Shown here piece after piece: positions 11,560-23,058 of a stretch of 64,000 nt of DNA; position 1 is the stretch's first letter, and every line of letters begins with the position of its first letter. A program made the translations under genes and the position numbers. The notes beneath the pieces are model-generated. The model did no database searches. It worked only from the letters and a program-made list of their open reading frames with translations, and had not been told where the DNA came from. Origin of the DNA: Diphasiastrum complanatum (lineage: Eukaryota > Streptophyta > Lycopodiopsida > Lycopodiales > Lycopodiaceae); contig CM055108.1 in NCBI GenBank assembly GCA_029204225.1, positions 22,366,326 to 22,430,325 on the forward strand. The letters are read 5' to 3'.

Positions 11560-12338
11560 TGCTTGCAGAATGAATAGTGTAGGACAAAAACTGGTCTTTC
11601 CGATTGTAATAGAATTTGCGGATAGGCTGAAAAATTGTGGAGAGGCAGATAAATCTAACTATAATACTCGCAAATTCTGAAAAGGAGTTTTGATGTCAGA
11701 ATAGTGATTTTTTTAGATTTTTTGAAAAAAAAAAATTGGAGTTTCAGAATCCGCGGATAGGACAGGGAAATCGTGCCCTTTGAGAACAAATTCTTAGGCT
11801 AGATGGCAAATTCTAACAAAGAGGTTTGACCGGCAGATAGGGAATATGGAAAAAAATGTGATGTTCTGACAATAAACGGGCAAAATCTCTGAGATAGAAT
11901 TCGCGGAGCTGTTGGAGGACTGATCTTAATGAGATCTAGCCTCAGTGAAATTGGCAAATTCTAGGACAAAGATTTGGGTGAGAAATAAGGGATTTTGACA
12001 GTATATCAGGTTGTTTTCTCAAAATCTGATCGTTGTCAGAATTTGTGGAGGTGATAAAATAAAAGATCAGGGTCTGTTAAGGCTACAGACAGGCTGGCGA
12101 ATTCTGATATACCATTTTGGTTGTGAGAAAGGTCACTTGGGTCACTTCTTTTGAAGAAAATGCCCAAGTTGACTCTTTTCGGTTGAAGAAGTTGCTCCGC
12201 AGCTCGTGTAGGACCTGGAGAGATGACGTGTGCTGTTTGTTGGTAGATAGAGACAAGCACACAAGCAAACATACAGCACGGAAGCAAAAAAAAACAAAAA
12301 GAAAAAAGAGAAGAAGCTAGGTAAAAAATACTTAAAAA
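11560..12338 (-). repeat. Gypsy 5' leader made of about four diverged repeats of roughly 140 bp
   Basis: On the plus strand AGAATTTGCGGA-like words start near 11611, 11746, 11897 and 12039, a spacing of about 135-150 bp. Each is followed some 50-70 bases later by its near complement GCAAATTCT (about 11668, 11808, 11965 and 12098). Each unit could therefore form a weak hairpin. Copies of the same unit recur in the spacer at 5280-5640. No gene is visible. A lysine-rich and a hydrophobic overlapping frame at 12036-12350 are low-complexity by-products. Confidence 0.6.
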
Positions 12339-12353
12339 GCGGCAACGGGCCAA
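12339..12353 (-). other. Gypsy primer-binding site (Asp tRNA-like)
   Basis: Next to the 5' LTR the minus strand reads TTGGCCCGTTGCCGC. Plant Tat/Athila-type primer sites complementary to Asp tRNA read TGGCGCCGTTGCCGG, so this is the same site with one base missing and one or two changes. Confidence 0.65.
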
Positions 12354-13119
12354 TGTTGGAAGTAAATCTGGTTTGTCAATGTTTGGCTAGATCTACTCAC
12401 GATGTGGTGTAGTATAGAGAGGATCGTCCACTTTCTAAGTTTTTACCAAGCTTTAGACAGAGTACGAAAATAAAACAATGATGAAGCTCTAAGGCTTACA
12501 CAACTAGTGCCCAAAATAGAAATGAAATTAACTGAGATGACAAAATACAAAACCTTACTAAGGCTTACCCAACTAGCAAGGTGATTAGACTAAATCCTAG
12601 ATTAACACCCAAAGGGTAATAAAATGAGATTGTGGCAAATACTAAGCAAATAAGTAATAATGAACATGCCACAGTAAAACTGATGAAAAGGAGGCAAGAG
12701 GAGGCCCGAGCACCTTCCCTCAAGCTATGCACCTTTCTAAAGGGAACACAAATGAAATAGAATGATAATTCTCCAAAATAGAGAGCAAGATAGCTTAATC
12801 TCAAAAGTGTTGTTTACAATGCAAATACCTCTCCTTTTATGGCAAGAAGGGTCTTCCATAAGTGTTACTAACTTATGGGACTGATTTGTTTCTAGCCTTT
12901 CAAGAACTTCTAACTTAGGATTTAGAACTTCAAATCTCTTAACTTAGGAAAACTTAAGATAAAATATTTCTAATCTTAAGTTCCCTAAGTCTAAGTTCTA
13001 AATCTAAGTTTAAGCTATTTTATTATTATTTATGCTTCTACTCATGGACTTACAAAACACATGCCATGGCTTGAAGTTTATTGACAGATACTAACCCTGT
13101 CTTAGCACAATTGCTAACA
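12354..13119 (-). repeat. Gypsy 5' LTR
   Basis: This 766-bp LTR begins TGTTGGAAGTAAATC and ends TTGCTAACA, is followed by the target duplication AATGG, and pairs with 1300-2077. Confidence 0.92.
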
Positions 13120-13124
13120 AATGG

Positions 13125-13627
13125 CATGAGATAGCTACAAAACTTTGGTTCTTCATCATTGATTGTGAGGAGAGCTACACATATTTATGGAGTTTGAGGT
13201 AGCTCGAGGTAGAACCACATCCATCCATTACAAAATGACATCTAAAGTGACATCCAGAGTCTATGTGACATTTGTCACTTGCCATGCATGAAATTCTACC
13301 AACTTTTTACAATTGTACTAGTTCTAACTAACAAAGTACAAATCATCATGCATGTGTCCATTACACTTTGTGCATGCCTTGCATGTCACTATGGATCACT
13401 TACAATTAATGCATGTGAATTGCCACGAGTTTCTACAAGCATGACTTTGCTAATTCTATGTCTACAAACTATATGCAAGTTGTATTCATCAATCTAGATA
13501 TTACATAACCATGTAGCTCGAGTTCTATGTAGGCCAAAGTTGGCATTTTGCATTAATGAGCTACATACTTGGTACAACATTTGTAGCAAGCCAAGAAATC
13601 AATATGGATTATTTTTCAAATTTAACA
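13125..13627 (-). mobile_element. Probable continuation of the split copia 5' LTR
   Basis: This lies directly right of the gypsy target duplication. It ends ATTTTTCAAATTTAACA, whose complement TGTTAAATTTGAAAAAT resembles the LTR start TGTTAAAAATG of the copia element at 23604. Joined to 1015-1299 it gives an LTR of about 788 bp. The paired CACGTG sites seen in the other copia LTRs are not evident, so the boundary is tentative. Confidence 0.45.
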
Positions 13628-15402
13628 TGGAGTGCGGGGTGACATATTCAAACTGTATGAGTTAACCATTGATACAGAGATGCTGTTCGAATTCGGGTGT
13701 AAAGCACGGGTGGTTAGCTGCCGGTGCGGGATAACTACCGATCGTTTAGCTATAAGGGCTATCGACCAGAGTTGGTGGGGCGTGACTGAGACAATGTGCT
13801 GCTTAATGGTGAAAGCACGAATAGTTGGTTGGGTGTTTGGTTATTTTTGTGATCGATCTGTATGGGCACGGCCAGGCAAAGGTCCTTTGGCATGGCTATC
13901 TCAAAGAGGGACCTTGTCTTTGTTACATGTTAGTAAACCTGCTTGATTGTCTTGCTTGTATGTATTCGTGGTGAGTCTTAGTACTCCTGCTTTGCATGAT
14001 TACTTGTGATTCAAGGAGCTGATGGCTCGAGAAGGAACCTTTATTTTGAGGGCTGATACCATCAAGCAAAGAGGACTATAGAATCTGTGGGGCGGATTTG
14101 CAGTTCAAGTACTCGCACGTGAACGACAACGAAATGACTCGATGTTTGCAAAGGATGGATGGCTAGCCTGTTACTTGGGTTAGTTTTGTTTGCGACAACG
14201 CACACCAGACGCAAGCAAGAATTCAAAAGTTGGAAAGGGCAATTTCAGGGGAGATCTTCTATGGAGTAGTTGGTCTTCATTTGGGATGGCTACCTTCGGA
14301 ACTGAAACTCATTGAGCATGGATGATATCCAGTGTCAATTGGTTTTTCCTCAAAGGGAAAAAAACTAGGATTCTCGTCAAAAATTGGCAACAAGTTGGAT
14401 CAAGCCATAAAAGGCATTTTGTTTGAGAACTCTACTCTAAGTCCGATCAGTTGATTTTATAAGTGGAGGGGAACTATCACACACACCTCTCTCTTGGGAA
14501 AAATTTTAAATGAAAGTTTATCAAAACGGGGGCAAATTCAAGGTGACCTAGCCATACTCACACGAGGAGATTGGCGAACTTTGGACCTAATAAGTTGACA
14601 AGTTTTTGTTGTGGAAAGAAAAGCTTGTTATAGGCTTTCTCTGGACCAGCAATAATGAGGAGACATAACAAGTACGCTGACTTGTGTTACGTGTAAAGCA
14701 GCTGATCAATGAAGGAACTGTGAAAGTTGAGTCTTGCACGAGAGAGACTTGGTACTTCAAACAAACGTGAAGAGATAGTTCGGATGCGGATCAAACTGGT
14801 GTGACCCCTTGGCTCTCCACGAGGTCAATGGTTACATTTGGATTGATTCAAAGACAACTACTTCAAGCTAAGTGAGAGGTGCATTGCGGAGTACTCAATC
14901 TTTGCCTACCTTAAAGAGCCAAAAAGGAAAAGTATCAAGATCAGTCTGGGACAAGGAGAGAAATCATGGTGCAAAAGCAACAAGGCACGGAGTGGACCAC
15001 AAAGTGGACAATCAAACGACAAATCCTTTGGCTCAGGGAGCCTTGATACTTATGCGAAACTGATCAAATCTTGAGCTTATGGAGCTCAACACAAAGTGCA
15101 TCAAGGATAAATCAGGAGCTCAAAGGAGTTCCAAAGTCAAAAGTCAGAAGCGACAGGGACGAACATTTCACAGAAAGGCCTCTGTCACCAGTTAATATAA
15201 AATCTACGCTTTTCCCAAACAAAGTGATATTTTCAAGTTATGTAGATTTTTTATACAAAGAGCTGAGCCTCCGACTTGTGGTGTGCCAATTACCATGTTA
15301 ATAAAAAGTGGCCAGTAAATTGAGTACTGTGCCAAGTAGCTTAAATGTATAGTTATTTTTAATTGGGAGACACCTTTACTTTAATCTGACATCTGATGAG
15401 GA
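13628..15402. other. Unassigned region, no gene supported
   Basis: Mixed-composition DNA with only short open frames and no recognisable domain. A word GGAGTGCGGGGTG occurs here (about 13629) and again at about 15757. I see no LTR pair. Confidence 0.5.
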
Positions 15403-15610
15403 CATCAAATTTTATAAAGGTGGGGTGGATGTTGTAAAGCTACCTTTACAAGCTTTACTTCCGGCGCCACTGCTACTTCCGGTGCCGCCGGCGTTGGCAC
15501 CGCTCCCGGTGCCACTGTGACCAAAATCCAGCCGGCACCAAATTCCTATGGCTGAAAATCTTTGATCAGTTCTAGCGAAGTCCAGAGAGTTTAGATCGAT
15601 GTGCAATCAC
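15403..15610. repeat. GC-rich low-complexity block
   Basis: Around 15455-15540 there are several imperfect copies of CCGGTGCCACTG / CCGGCGCC. Read on the minus strand they give a short Gly/Ser/Ala-rich frame (GTGSGANAGGTGSSSGAG), which I treat as repeat by-product. Confidence 0.5.
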
Positions 15611-17474
15611 CTCACACGATCTAGGCATGATTAAAGGAAGCATGGGGATCAATAAATTCTAGAGAGAGAAAATCCTAGAAAGAGAAAACATGCTTTACCA
15701 GCTTGGGTAGAGTACTTGGTATGAGAGGAGGTGGTGAATCCCACCAATACTTTAGGGGAGTGCGGGGTGCAACTCAGGGCGAGCTCCAACCAAGTCTCAG
15801 CCTCTCTTGCTGGAATGTTTTATTGGTGCCTGCCTTGCATGCCAGCATCCCAGAGACTAGGGTCGGTCACACACTTGAAATGTAACCTTCTCAGATTTAT
15901 TAATAAAGTGGGATTTTTCTCAAACTGACTCTGATTACCTTATGGGATTCAGTGTTCGGTAAAAGCGCCAGTTGTAAGGCCGGTTCAAACTTTTTGATCT
16001 GGCACATAGCTAAGGGTCTTATCCCGGGATGCCAGCAGTATGCTGTCGGGACCATTAGGTCCAAGGCGCCAACAGTAGGCTGTCGGGACCATTGGTCCAA
16101 GAACTGGTTGTCTCCATATCTGTCGCGGCTTGTGGTTCTGAGTGTTCCTTGCATGAACGTGAATGGGTTAAGCTCTTGGGAAACAAGCTCTAACTTGTCG
16201 GTTGAGTTGGATGGCTTGCTTGGGTGGAAGGTACCTGTTTATGGCTGTCCAGTCTAGCATGGCGCCAGGTTGGCTAGCACTCGTGATGAAGCTTTTAGTT
16301 GGTTAAGTCTGATTTAAGTCATATGACTTTCTTGGAATGGATGTTACTCGTTTATAACGAAGCTTCGAGTTAGTTAAGTTTGATGTATGTCGGGCGGCTT
16401 GCTTGGAGAGAAGTCACCCACATCGGGACCCCCGATCTAGCATGGTGCCAGGTTGGATCTCAATGTTGGTTTCCGAACTTCAAGTTGATTAAGTCTGATC
16501 GTTGTTGGCGAGTTGGCTGCTTGTATGTCAAGTGAGTTTGGAGGGCAAGTGTTGAAGGCTGGGAGACTAAGTCGTGGTTCCCGGCTCCCTTTGGGATGCC
16601 TGCACTACACTCTCTCTCCTGCCACCTCCTTGTCACTCAATCGAGTTGTATCTCATACCCTCCAAATTCTTCGGCTCGGTCAATAGTTGAATCTCTTACA
16701 CTCGTCCACATTTCAACTAACTCTCTCGGTCGAGATCCCTCACACCCTCCGAAGCCTTCGGCTCGGTCGACATTTGATTCCCACATTCTTCGACCACCCT
16801 CCCTCTCTCTCTCTCTCTACCCCCTGATTCAGTTACCTCCTCTCTCCCTCTCCCTGCAGCGACCTCTACGGCTCCCTACATAATATTCTATAGAAATATT
16901 CGCATGAATATCCTTCAAAATATTTCCTTCTATCCTCTCCTCCGTGCTTGTTAAAAAAAAATTGCCGTCATTTTTTTCAAAAAGAAAATTCACGATTTTC
17001 TATACTCTTCTGCAAGCACTCAAATGTTTCAAGGAATTCAAAGATTTATGCATTTCAATTTGTAAAAAAAAATTAACACATTTTACTCGTTATTCTTTGA
17101 ACTCCCATAACTTTCTTGTTAGAGCTCGGATTCCAGTGCTATAAAAACAAAAAGTGTGTAGAAAGATGAGCTTGACACTACTAAGCTATTGAAATTTTGT
17201 AATTATTACTTTTCAATTAAGTTTTTCTTGTCAAATACCCCTTTTTCTAAGTTGAAATTTTTGTATTTTATTACATATTTTCAAAATTGAATATTGTAAA
17301 AAGAAAAAGTGCTCAATTTTATATGACCTACAAGTTGTTGCCTTTTCAATTTCACTCATTATAGAGCTCTGAGTTTTAAGTGGGTGGAAAAAATAGCATT
17401 TCAGCTATTTATCAAAGTCCATTGCACATAAACTTCAGCTTACTATAGCGTAACTTACCAGTCATTCAATTGTC
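15611..17474. repeat. Unassigned repetitive region with short tandem units and a pyrimidine-rich block
   Basis: Two imperfect copies of a roughly 40-bp unit containing AGGCTGTCGGGACCATTGGT lie at about 16029-16106. A longer pair, with CTAGCATGGYGCCAGGTTGG at about 16252 and 16438, has a period near 186 bp. At about 16595-16870 a pyrimidine-rich block contains two copies of a CTTCGGCTCGGTC unit and a CT microsatellite (about 16800-16817). No gene is supported. The stretch 16900-17470 is AT-rich with nothing recognisable. Confidence 0.5.
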
Positions 17475-18570
17475 AAGATTTTGAGTATATAGATGATGGT
17501 GATTCTGAATACGAAGATCAATCTACTATGATTTTGAGTATATAGATGACGATGACTCTGAATACGAAGATCAAATTAACTATGATTTTGAAGATCAGTA
17601 TTATGAGCACAACGATGACAAATCCAATCATTGTGGCAAATCCAATCAATGTGAACAAGTATCATATGGAGACTATCTGGAACATAATGAAACACATTTT
17701 GATGATTATGATGACTAACAAGTTTACCAGATCAATCAACATAACCCAAGCAGTGGTGTTTATAGCAGTGACAATGACAATGAGCAACTGAATTCACGTC
17801 AATCCGAACGTCATCATTACCAATATCCTTATATGGAACAATCTTCCCAGCCTATGGTGGAAACAATTTTTCACAAGTTTGATGGTAGAATGGCTCATAT
17901 GGATGTGAGAGTATGGTTGGACAACTTTCACAGGTATTTTCAATCACATCCAAGCAATGACCATGACAAGATTCAATTTGCAGGGACATACATTGATGGA
18001 TCTGCATATATTTGGTGGCGATATTGGATATAGTGTGAAGAACCTCATGTTACCACTGATAAATGGCCAACCTTTGTACAAAAGTGCATCGAAGAATTTA
18101 CATGTACAGACCACCAAGGATGGCATTCTACTCAATAGACATCTGATGTGGAGAGCTATTTCAATGACTTCAATAAGCTAATGGACATATATGGTTATTC
18201 AGTGGAGGAATTTAATACAATAGACTTAATTTTAGGCTTGAAGCCTGAGATAAGAGCTTGTTTATCTAAGGATATATATCAGGAGACTTGGATAATGTCA
18301 TTATCTGATATAAGCTCACATGCTTGCACCATAGAAGATGAACTGAACAAGGGTCAACGTGAAGTTGTGACAGAACACTTTACACCACCAGAGCGCACTT
18401 TGGAGATACGCGAGATATTAAATATTAATAAAATGATAGGACAATTACAAAAGCTGAAGGATCAGGACAAAGCGCCTAAGGTTCAATTGGAAAAAATTGT
18501 CAATTCAGGAATCCAGAAAAATGATAGGCCAAATGATTGTGGTGAATCATCATTGACATCATCTGAATGA
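17475..18570 (+). pseudogene. Decayed Ty3/gypsy gag
   Basis: An acidic N-terminal stretch (DFEYIDD, DSEYEDQ; 17477-17720) contains a direct duplication of 53 bp. The gag core follows at 17833: IFHKFDGRMAHMDVRVWLDN, then FAGTYIDGSAYIWWRYW up to a stop at 18033. It continues in another frame with WPTFVQKCIEEF, and from 18148 with ESYFNDFNKLMDIYGYS and LILGLKPEIRACL. This is the retrotransposon gag core family (sequence order W, DNF, WW, FVQKF, LxGLKPEI). No zinc knuckle, protease or RT follows; the frame ends at 18570 and the element is otherwise lost. The lineage differs from the gypsy at 1300-13119. Confidence 0.72.
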
Positions 18571-21500
18571 ATCGGAAGTACGAAACAATGATAAAGATGA
18601 TTCCTCATCAACATCATCAGTGAACAAATTGGAAGTACAACATGATGAAGAACAACAACTATGATGGTTGACTTTAGAATTTTGATTTAATGGCTTCCAC
18701 TCATTGTTGCAATTTATCAATTGTCATTAATACAAAAGTAAAATAAGCATTTATATTTCTATATAATAGGTAAGTGTCATTGATGATTTACACACTTTGC
18801 ATTGAACTTGTTCATATAGTTTTGTATCCCCATGGTTATCAAATGACTCTGCAATTTTTTTAACCACAAAGCATCGTCTTTGTTAAATGGACACTAGACT
18901 TTGAGAAACAATCAACAAAAACTATACAAGGTATACATAAATTCAATCTATTATTTATGAAACTAGTGCCATGTTTTGAAATAATTTGAATATTCATAAA
19001 TAATCTTGATAGTAAAACTTTAACAAAACTATTTTTATTTGGAAAATAACTAGATTCATTAAAAAAAAATTGAATCCAAAAGCAACTTTGGAGACCGTTC
19101 TTTATATTGTGATAATCCACTATCACAATGTATGAAATCTATGATTCCAGCAAGAGACTGAAATGATTGCTATGTTGGATGGATTTAAATTTGCAAAGCA
19201 TCAACCAATGTTAAATTTCAATTAAATAACAAGTAAAATTGTTCAATACAAATATTTATTGGATAAATAAACACATACTTGCACCCTTTTTTTTTTTTTT
19301 TCCTATAATCAAGATTCATATCTTGGATGTTTAGTATGCGTGTTGAACTACAACCTCTATGATAGATTGAGCAATAGCTAACACCAACACCATCTTTCAT
19401 TTCCAATAGTTTTTACATGTGTAATACTAGTTTGTCTTCTTTTTCAAAAAGCTCTTTTTGTTGATGGATGCATCTAAATCCATTGATACTTGTGACATAT
19501 TCTTGGTATGTATTGATTTCATGAATCTTTTTCATTGCAAACTATCATGTTTGATTCATTGTGGGGCTTGTGGTTTATTTTTCGTGTTGATTGAAGTTAT
19601 GAAGACACAAGACGTACATTAGAGGATCACTCGTCCATTAAAAAAATTCAAAATGCATAAAAAAGAAATCTCCAACCAATAAAAGAAATTAAAAAATATC
19701 AATGCTGATTTTGAGAAATTTTAAGATCTCTATGTTTCCTAACAATCCCTAGAAGGCTATTTTGTCTTCCTTCTTCATCATTGAGACTCGTCCTCTCAAT
19801 AGTATACTCCATTTACTTTGTTTTAAATCTAGTGAAAGGGTGAGCCTTAAATGATTTTGACTTGATCATTTGAATTATATCTACTTATTCACTTGACATT
19901 CAAACTCATAATATAATATCGGATACCTGGAATCCATTTCTCGCTAAGTTGTCTACTGATCCAAGGGCAAGCCTAGTATTATTTGACTTGCCTAAGTCAT
20001 TTTCTTTCTATGCAAATCTATTTGAGACTTGTTTATCTATCCAGACACTCATGCAAAGATCTTAGCAAAAATTATTAACTCCACTATTTGCATTGCAATG
20101 TGTTGCATTTGAAAATAAGCAAAGTGTCACTTTTTGCGGAAAAAATCTAGAGATCTATATTTGAAATGACCATGTTTTATCGTCAATTTGCAATAGAATT
20201 ATGTCACAATGTATGCACTGTAAACATTTGGTACAAGTGTCGCAGAAATGTTGCTTAGCGATGGTCCATTTGTGACACAAAAAATAGACATTAATGACAT
20301 TATCTGAAATGTTTTCGTCACTAAACAAGCTATCAATGTCATTATTTATATTTCCATGGAGCTATTAATTTTCATTGCAAACACAACTTTTCACATTAGT
20401 GTCCTAGCATCAATGACTTATTGGGTATGTCAAGAGATCCCTGGATTCTTGCTTTTAAATTTATGTGTGAAGTGAGTCATGAGTTTCTATAATGTTGACA
20501 TATAAGTTTTAAGCTTCTCTTACAAGCATTGTGCATAATTTGGGCTATCACAGCTTAGAGCTTAAACTTGTACACAATCAAAATTTTGCATAGTCTAACT
20601 TTAGACATACAAAGGAAAATAGTTGTCTCTTTTGCAAGCTAGCATTCTTCAGATTAGAAAAAATATATATGCTGGTTCATTTCTCACATTATACAGGCTT
20701 TCTGGAAGACTCCATCACGAAACACTCCAGTGCATGAAACATTCTCAACCATTTTAAGACAAGTCTTTCAATTTTGCTTTCCCAACACAGCCCGTGATCA
20801 TCTAATATTGTAAGGTGATGTTAGATCTCAGCAGTAAGTTGTCTCGTGATTTCTGGTTGTGATCATAACAGCTATGCTGAATGATAATCATCCCAATGTT
20901 GATATATTGGAAAGCTATATTTGTAAAATCCACATAAGAACTATGATGCTCAAACAAATGATGTTGTGAACAATAATGCAGTTCAATGGAGTTAGATCAA
21001 CTAGAAAGTACTTCACTGCGAAAGCCCACATCATTAACACCAAAAAAAATGTAGCCATCGTTGTCATAGCAGGATAATGTTCGTGAGGAAGACCACCACC
21101 AGCCACAACAGTTGAGTTCGTCATGGTGCTCGGAGCGAAAGACTGCAATGCTAGCATCAACGCAAAATGTCAAGCCACTGCCTTGAATTTCATAACAACA
21201 ACCCACATTCAAAATCGAACCTCAAATTCAACACTCGTCTGTATGCCAGACACCCAAAGCTAACTGTCAGTAACATTTACCAAAGCATTATTGCAAGCCA
21301 TTTTCCCTGGGTCAGTGGATCAGAAACTCGATCACAAAAAAGGTTGATATTGCGCTTGATACAACCTCTGCAAAAAAGGTAACGAACAAATATATAAGAA
21401 CATCAATTCATAAGCAAATCAGAATGGCAAAATAAAATTGAATAGATTCTGCTTTTGCTAGCTGAACTACCGCATGAGTGAAGTGCTTATTATAATCAGC

Positions 21501-22005
21501 AAAAAACAGCCATGCTTACTTTCAAACTTAAAATTGAGAAGAGACGCTTAATGTGGGCAACTATGTTCTATATATGTGATAACCATTTGCTGGAAGAATT
21601 TAGAACGTCGTAGTTACGTAGAGACACCCAAATGATCTCTTCACCTTGTGATTCAAGATTTAGTTCAACCAAGTTAGTCGAAAGGTCATCTACCTATGTA
21701 AACCATATTATTTTTCTCTCTTGTAAGTCCTCATTTATGCCCACAATTGTAGTTAACTCTTTCCCATTCTCCCAATAGTGAAAGAGACTAAATGCTGACA
21801 ATTGTTGCACCATCATCCATCCCCAATGTACGAAGCTTTGTCTTCAAGAATAGCACTCAAGATGTGTTTGTCGTCTCAAACAAGGCCTGCGAAGTATCCC
21901 AAGCTTCCTTCCGTTCTTCGAAATCCATAATGTAGGGTGAGAGAGAGAGAGAGAGAGGGGCGCTGCCCCACGACAGTGGGTCCCACGCCTCAAAGTGGGG
22001 CACCC
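18571..22005. other. AT-rich region with no supported gene
   Basis: Only short frames are open and none shows a family signature. It holds poly-T/A runs (for example near 19288) and a GA microsatellite at about 21941-21957. This could be intergenic sequence or very old repeats. Confidence 0.5.
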
Positions 22006-22148
22006 TCCCCCCTTTCATTTAAGTCCACACCATCATGAATATAGCATTAAGCATAATCCCCCCTAGGATTATGCTGAATGCTATATAGGGGGGATTATGC
22101 TGAATGCTATATTCATGATGGTGTGGACTTAAATGAAAAGGGGGGGGA
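22006..22148. repeat. Near-perfect foldback (inverted repeat), MITE-like
   Basis: The left arm 22006-22062 and right arm 22088-22148 are complementary over about 55 bp with one or two mismatches. They include CATTTAAGTCCACACC and CATCATGAATATAGCATT. The loop of about 25 bases itself repeats ATTATGCTGAATGCTATA from the right arm. The right arm runs into a G-rich stretch that directly abuts the LTR at 22161. Confidence 0.8.
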
Positions 22149-22160
22149 GGGGGGGGGGGG

Positions 22161-22624
22161 TGTAAATACCACTAGGGATAACCCCTAAGATGAAGATAGG
22201 AAACACAAAAGAGACTATGGAGCAAAACCACCCAACCAAATCTAGATCCCTCCTGGATCTAGCCCCCAAGCCATGCCATGTGATAGTAAGAGGAGAAGAG
22301 CTCAACTGGTAACCTAGACCAAGTCATTGACGGGATAATCTCTACCTCAATATATAGAGAGTAGGATCTTGTGCATGAATCCATGCAATCCCTATGTAGG
22401 TCAACTATAAATAAGTCACAACTCTTCATCGCCTATATCCATCACACGTACATGCACTACTCCATATGTCTCAATTAGAGTGTCTGGCTCCTCTCAAGGT
22501 CATTAGTCACAAACAGGCCTCGACGTTGAATTAAAGCTAGGCGTGACCAATAATCTCGAACACTGGAGGGCCGGTCTACCATATTAGGACTATTCCATGT
22601 CCTTAGCTGAATATGGCCGTAACA
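22161..22624 (-). repeat. 3' LTR of a Ty3/gypsy chromovirus remnant
   Basis: The 464-bp segment starts TGTAAATACC and ends CCGTAACA on the plus strand (TG...CA). On the inner side it is followed by a polypurine tract (22625-22640; minus strand TTTAAGGGAGGAAGAA) and by a chromodomain-like coding end. The partner 5' LTR is not found. A TATA-like element may lie near 22358 (TATATAGAG). Confidence 0.7.
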
Positions 22625-22639
22625 TTCTTCCTCCCTTAA

Positions 22640-22770
22640 ACAGCTTTTGTCCTCAGAACAGGAAAAACAAAAACATGAAATTATTCCTTAAGCTTTCAAG
22701 TCTTACCCATGAATCATTATTCTTAGTTTGATCTTTCCATCTGAATAAGTACTCAAAGATGCAACAATTT
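22640..22770 (-). pseudogene. Chromodomain-like end of a gypsy integrase
   Basis: Read on the minus strand, just upstream of the polypurine tract, the sequence gives IFEYLFRWKDQTKNNDSWV followed by LESLRNN. This matches the C-terminal chromodomain of plant chromovirus integrases (Y-L-x-K-W-K-G ... T-W-E). It lies where the domain should be, at the 3' end of pol next to the LTR. The frame is degraded and there is a stop. Confidence 0.6.
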
Positions 22771-23058
22771 TTCAATTGGTTGCCTCTGCTCATGAATACA
22801 AATTCGAATCCCAAATATACACTAAGCTATAAATCTTCCAAATGGGTTGATCTTATCCAAAGAAGAGTTCATCACCTTCATGTAATCCCAATTACATGAA
22901 ACATTGGGTGATTTTTCTTAAATCCGAAAGCTGAAGAAATTCCATTTCAATTTCTTGCAAAAAATAATGCTTCTTGGTACAAATAACCTCAGAATATCTA
23001 AATATTCTAAAAACTCAAGACAAATGTGGAAAATACAAGGAAAACTAGAATTTGCCAA
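22771..23058 (-). other. Interior of the chromovirus remnant, no readable domain
   Basis: This is AT-rich sequence between the chromodomain remnant and the copia LTR. The minus strand has short codon-like pieces but no motif I can name. Confidence 0.4.

Larger units (their letters stand above)
1300..13119 (-). mobile_element. Complete Ty3/gypsy LTR retrotransposon with an extra 3' ORF region
   Basis: The 11,820-bp element is bounded by LTRs that begin TGTTGGAAGTAAAT and end GCTAACA. It is flanked by the 5-bp target duplication AATGG at 1295-1299 and 13120-13124. Reading the minus strand the order is 5' LTR (12354-13119), primer site, repeat-rich leader, gag, protease, RT, RNase H, integrase, a repeat-bearing spacer, an extra coding region, polypurine tract and 3' LTR (1300-2077). 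Integrase after RNase H is the Ty3/gypsy order. I see no chromodomain. The DGG-type protease and the Asp-tRNA-like primer site recall the plant Tat/Athila side of the superfamily, but that lineage is an inference. All reading frames are broken, so this copy is non-autonomous. The LTRs differ at scattered sites and by several indels, so insertion is not very recent. Confidence 0.92.

Noticed and set aside
16596-16883. Plus-strand frame of 95 codons, Ser/Pro/Leu-rich
   Set aside because: It sits in a pyrimidine-rich repeat block with two copies of a CTTCGGCTCGGTC unit; no family signature.
22006-22148. Foldback considered as a CRISPR-like or terminator structure
   Set aside because: Plant nuclear context, one hairpin only, no spacer array; a MITE-like or slippage origin is simpler.
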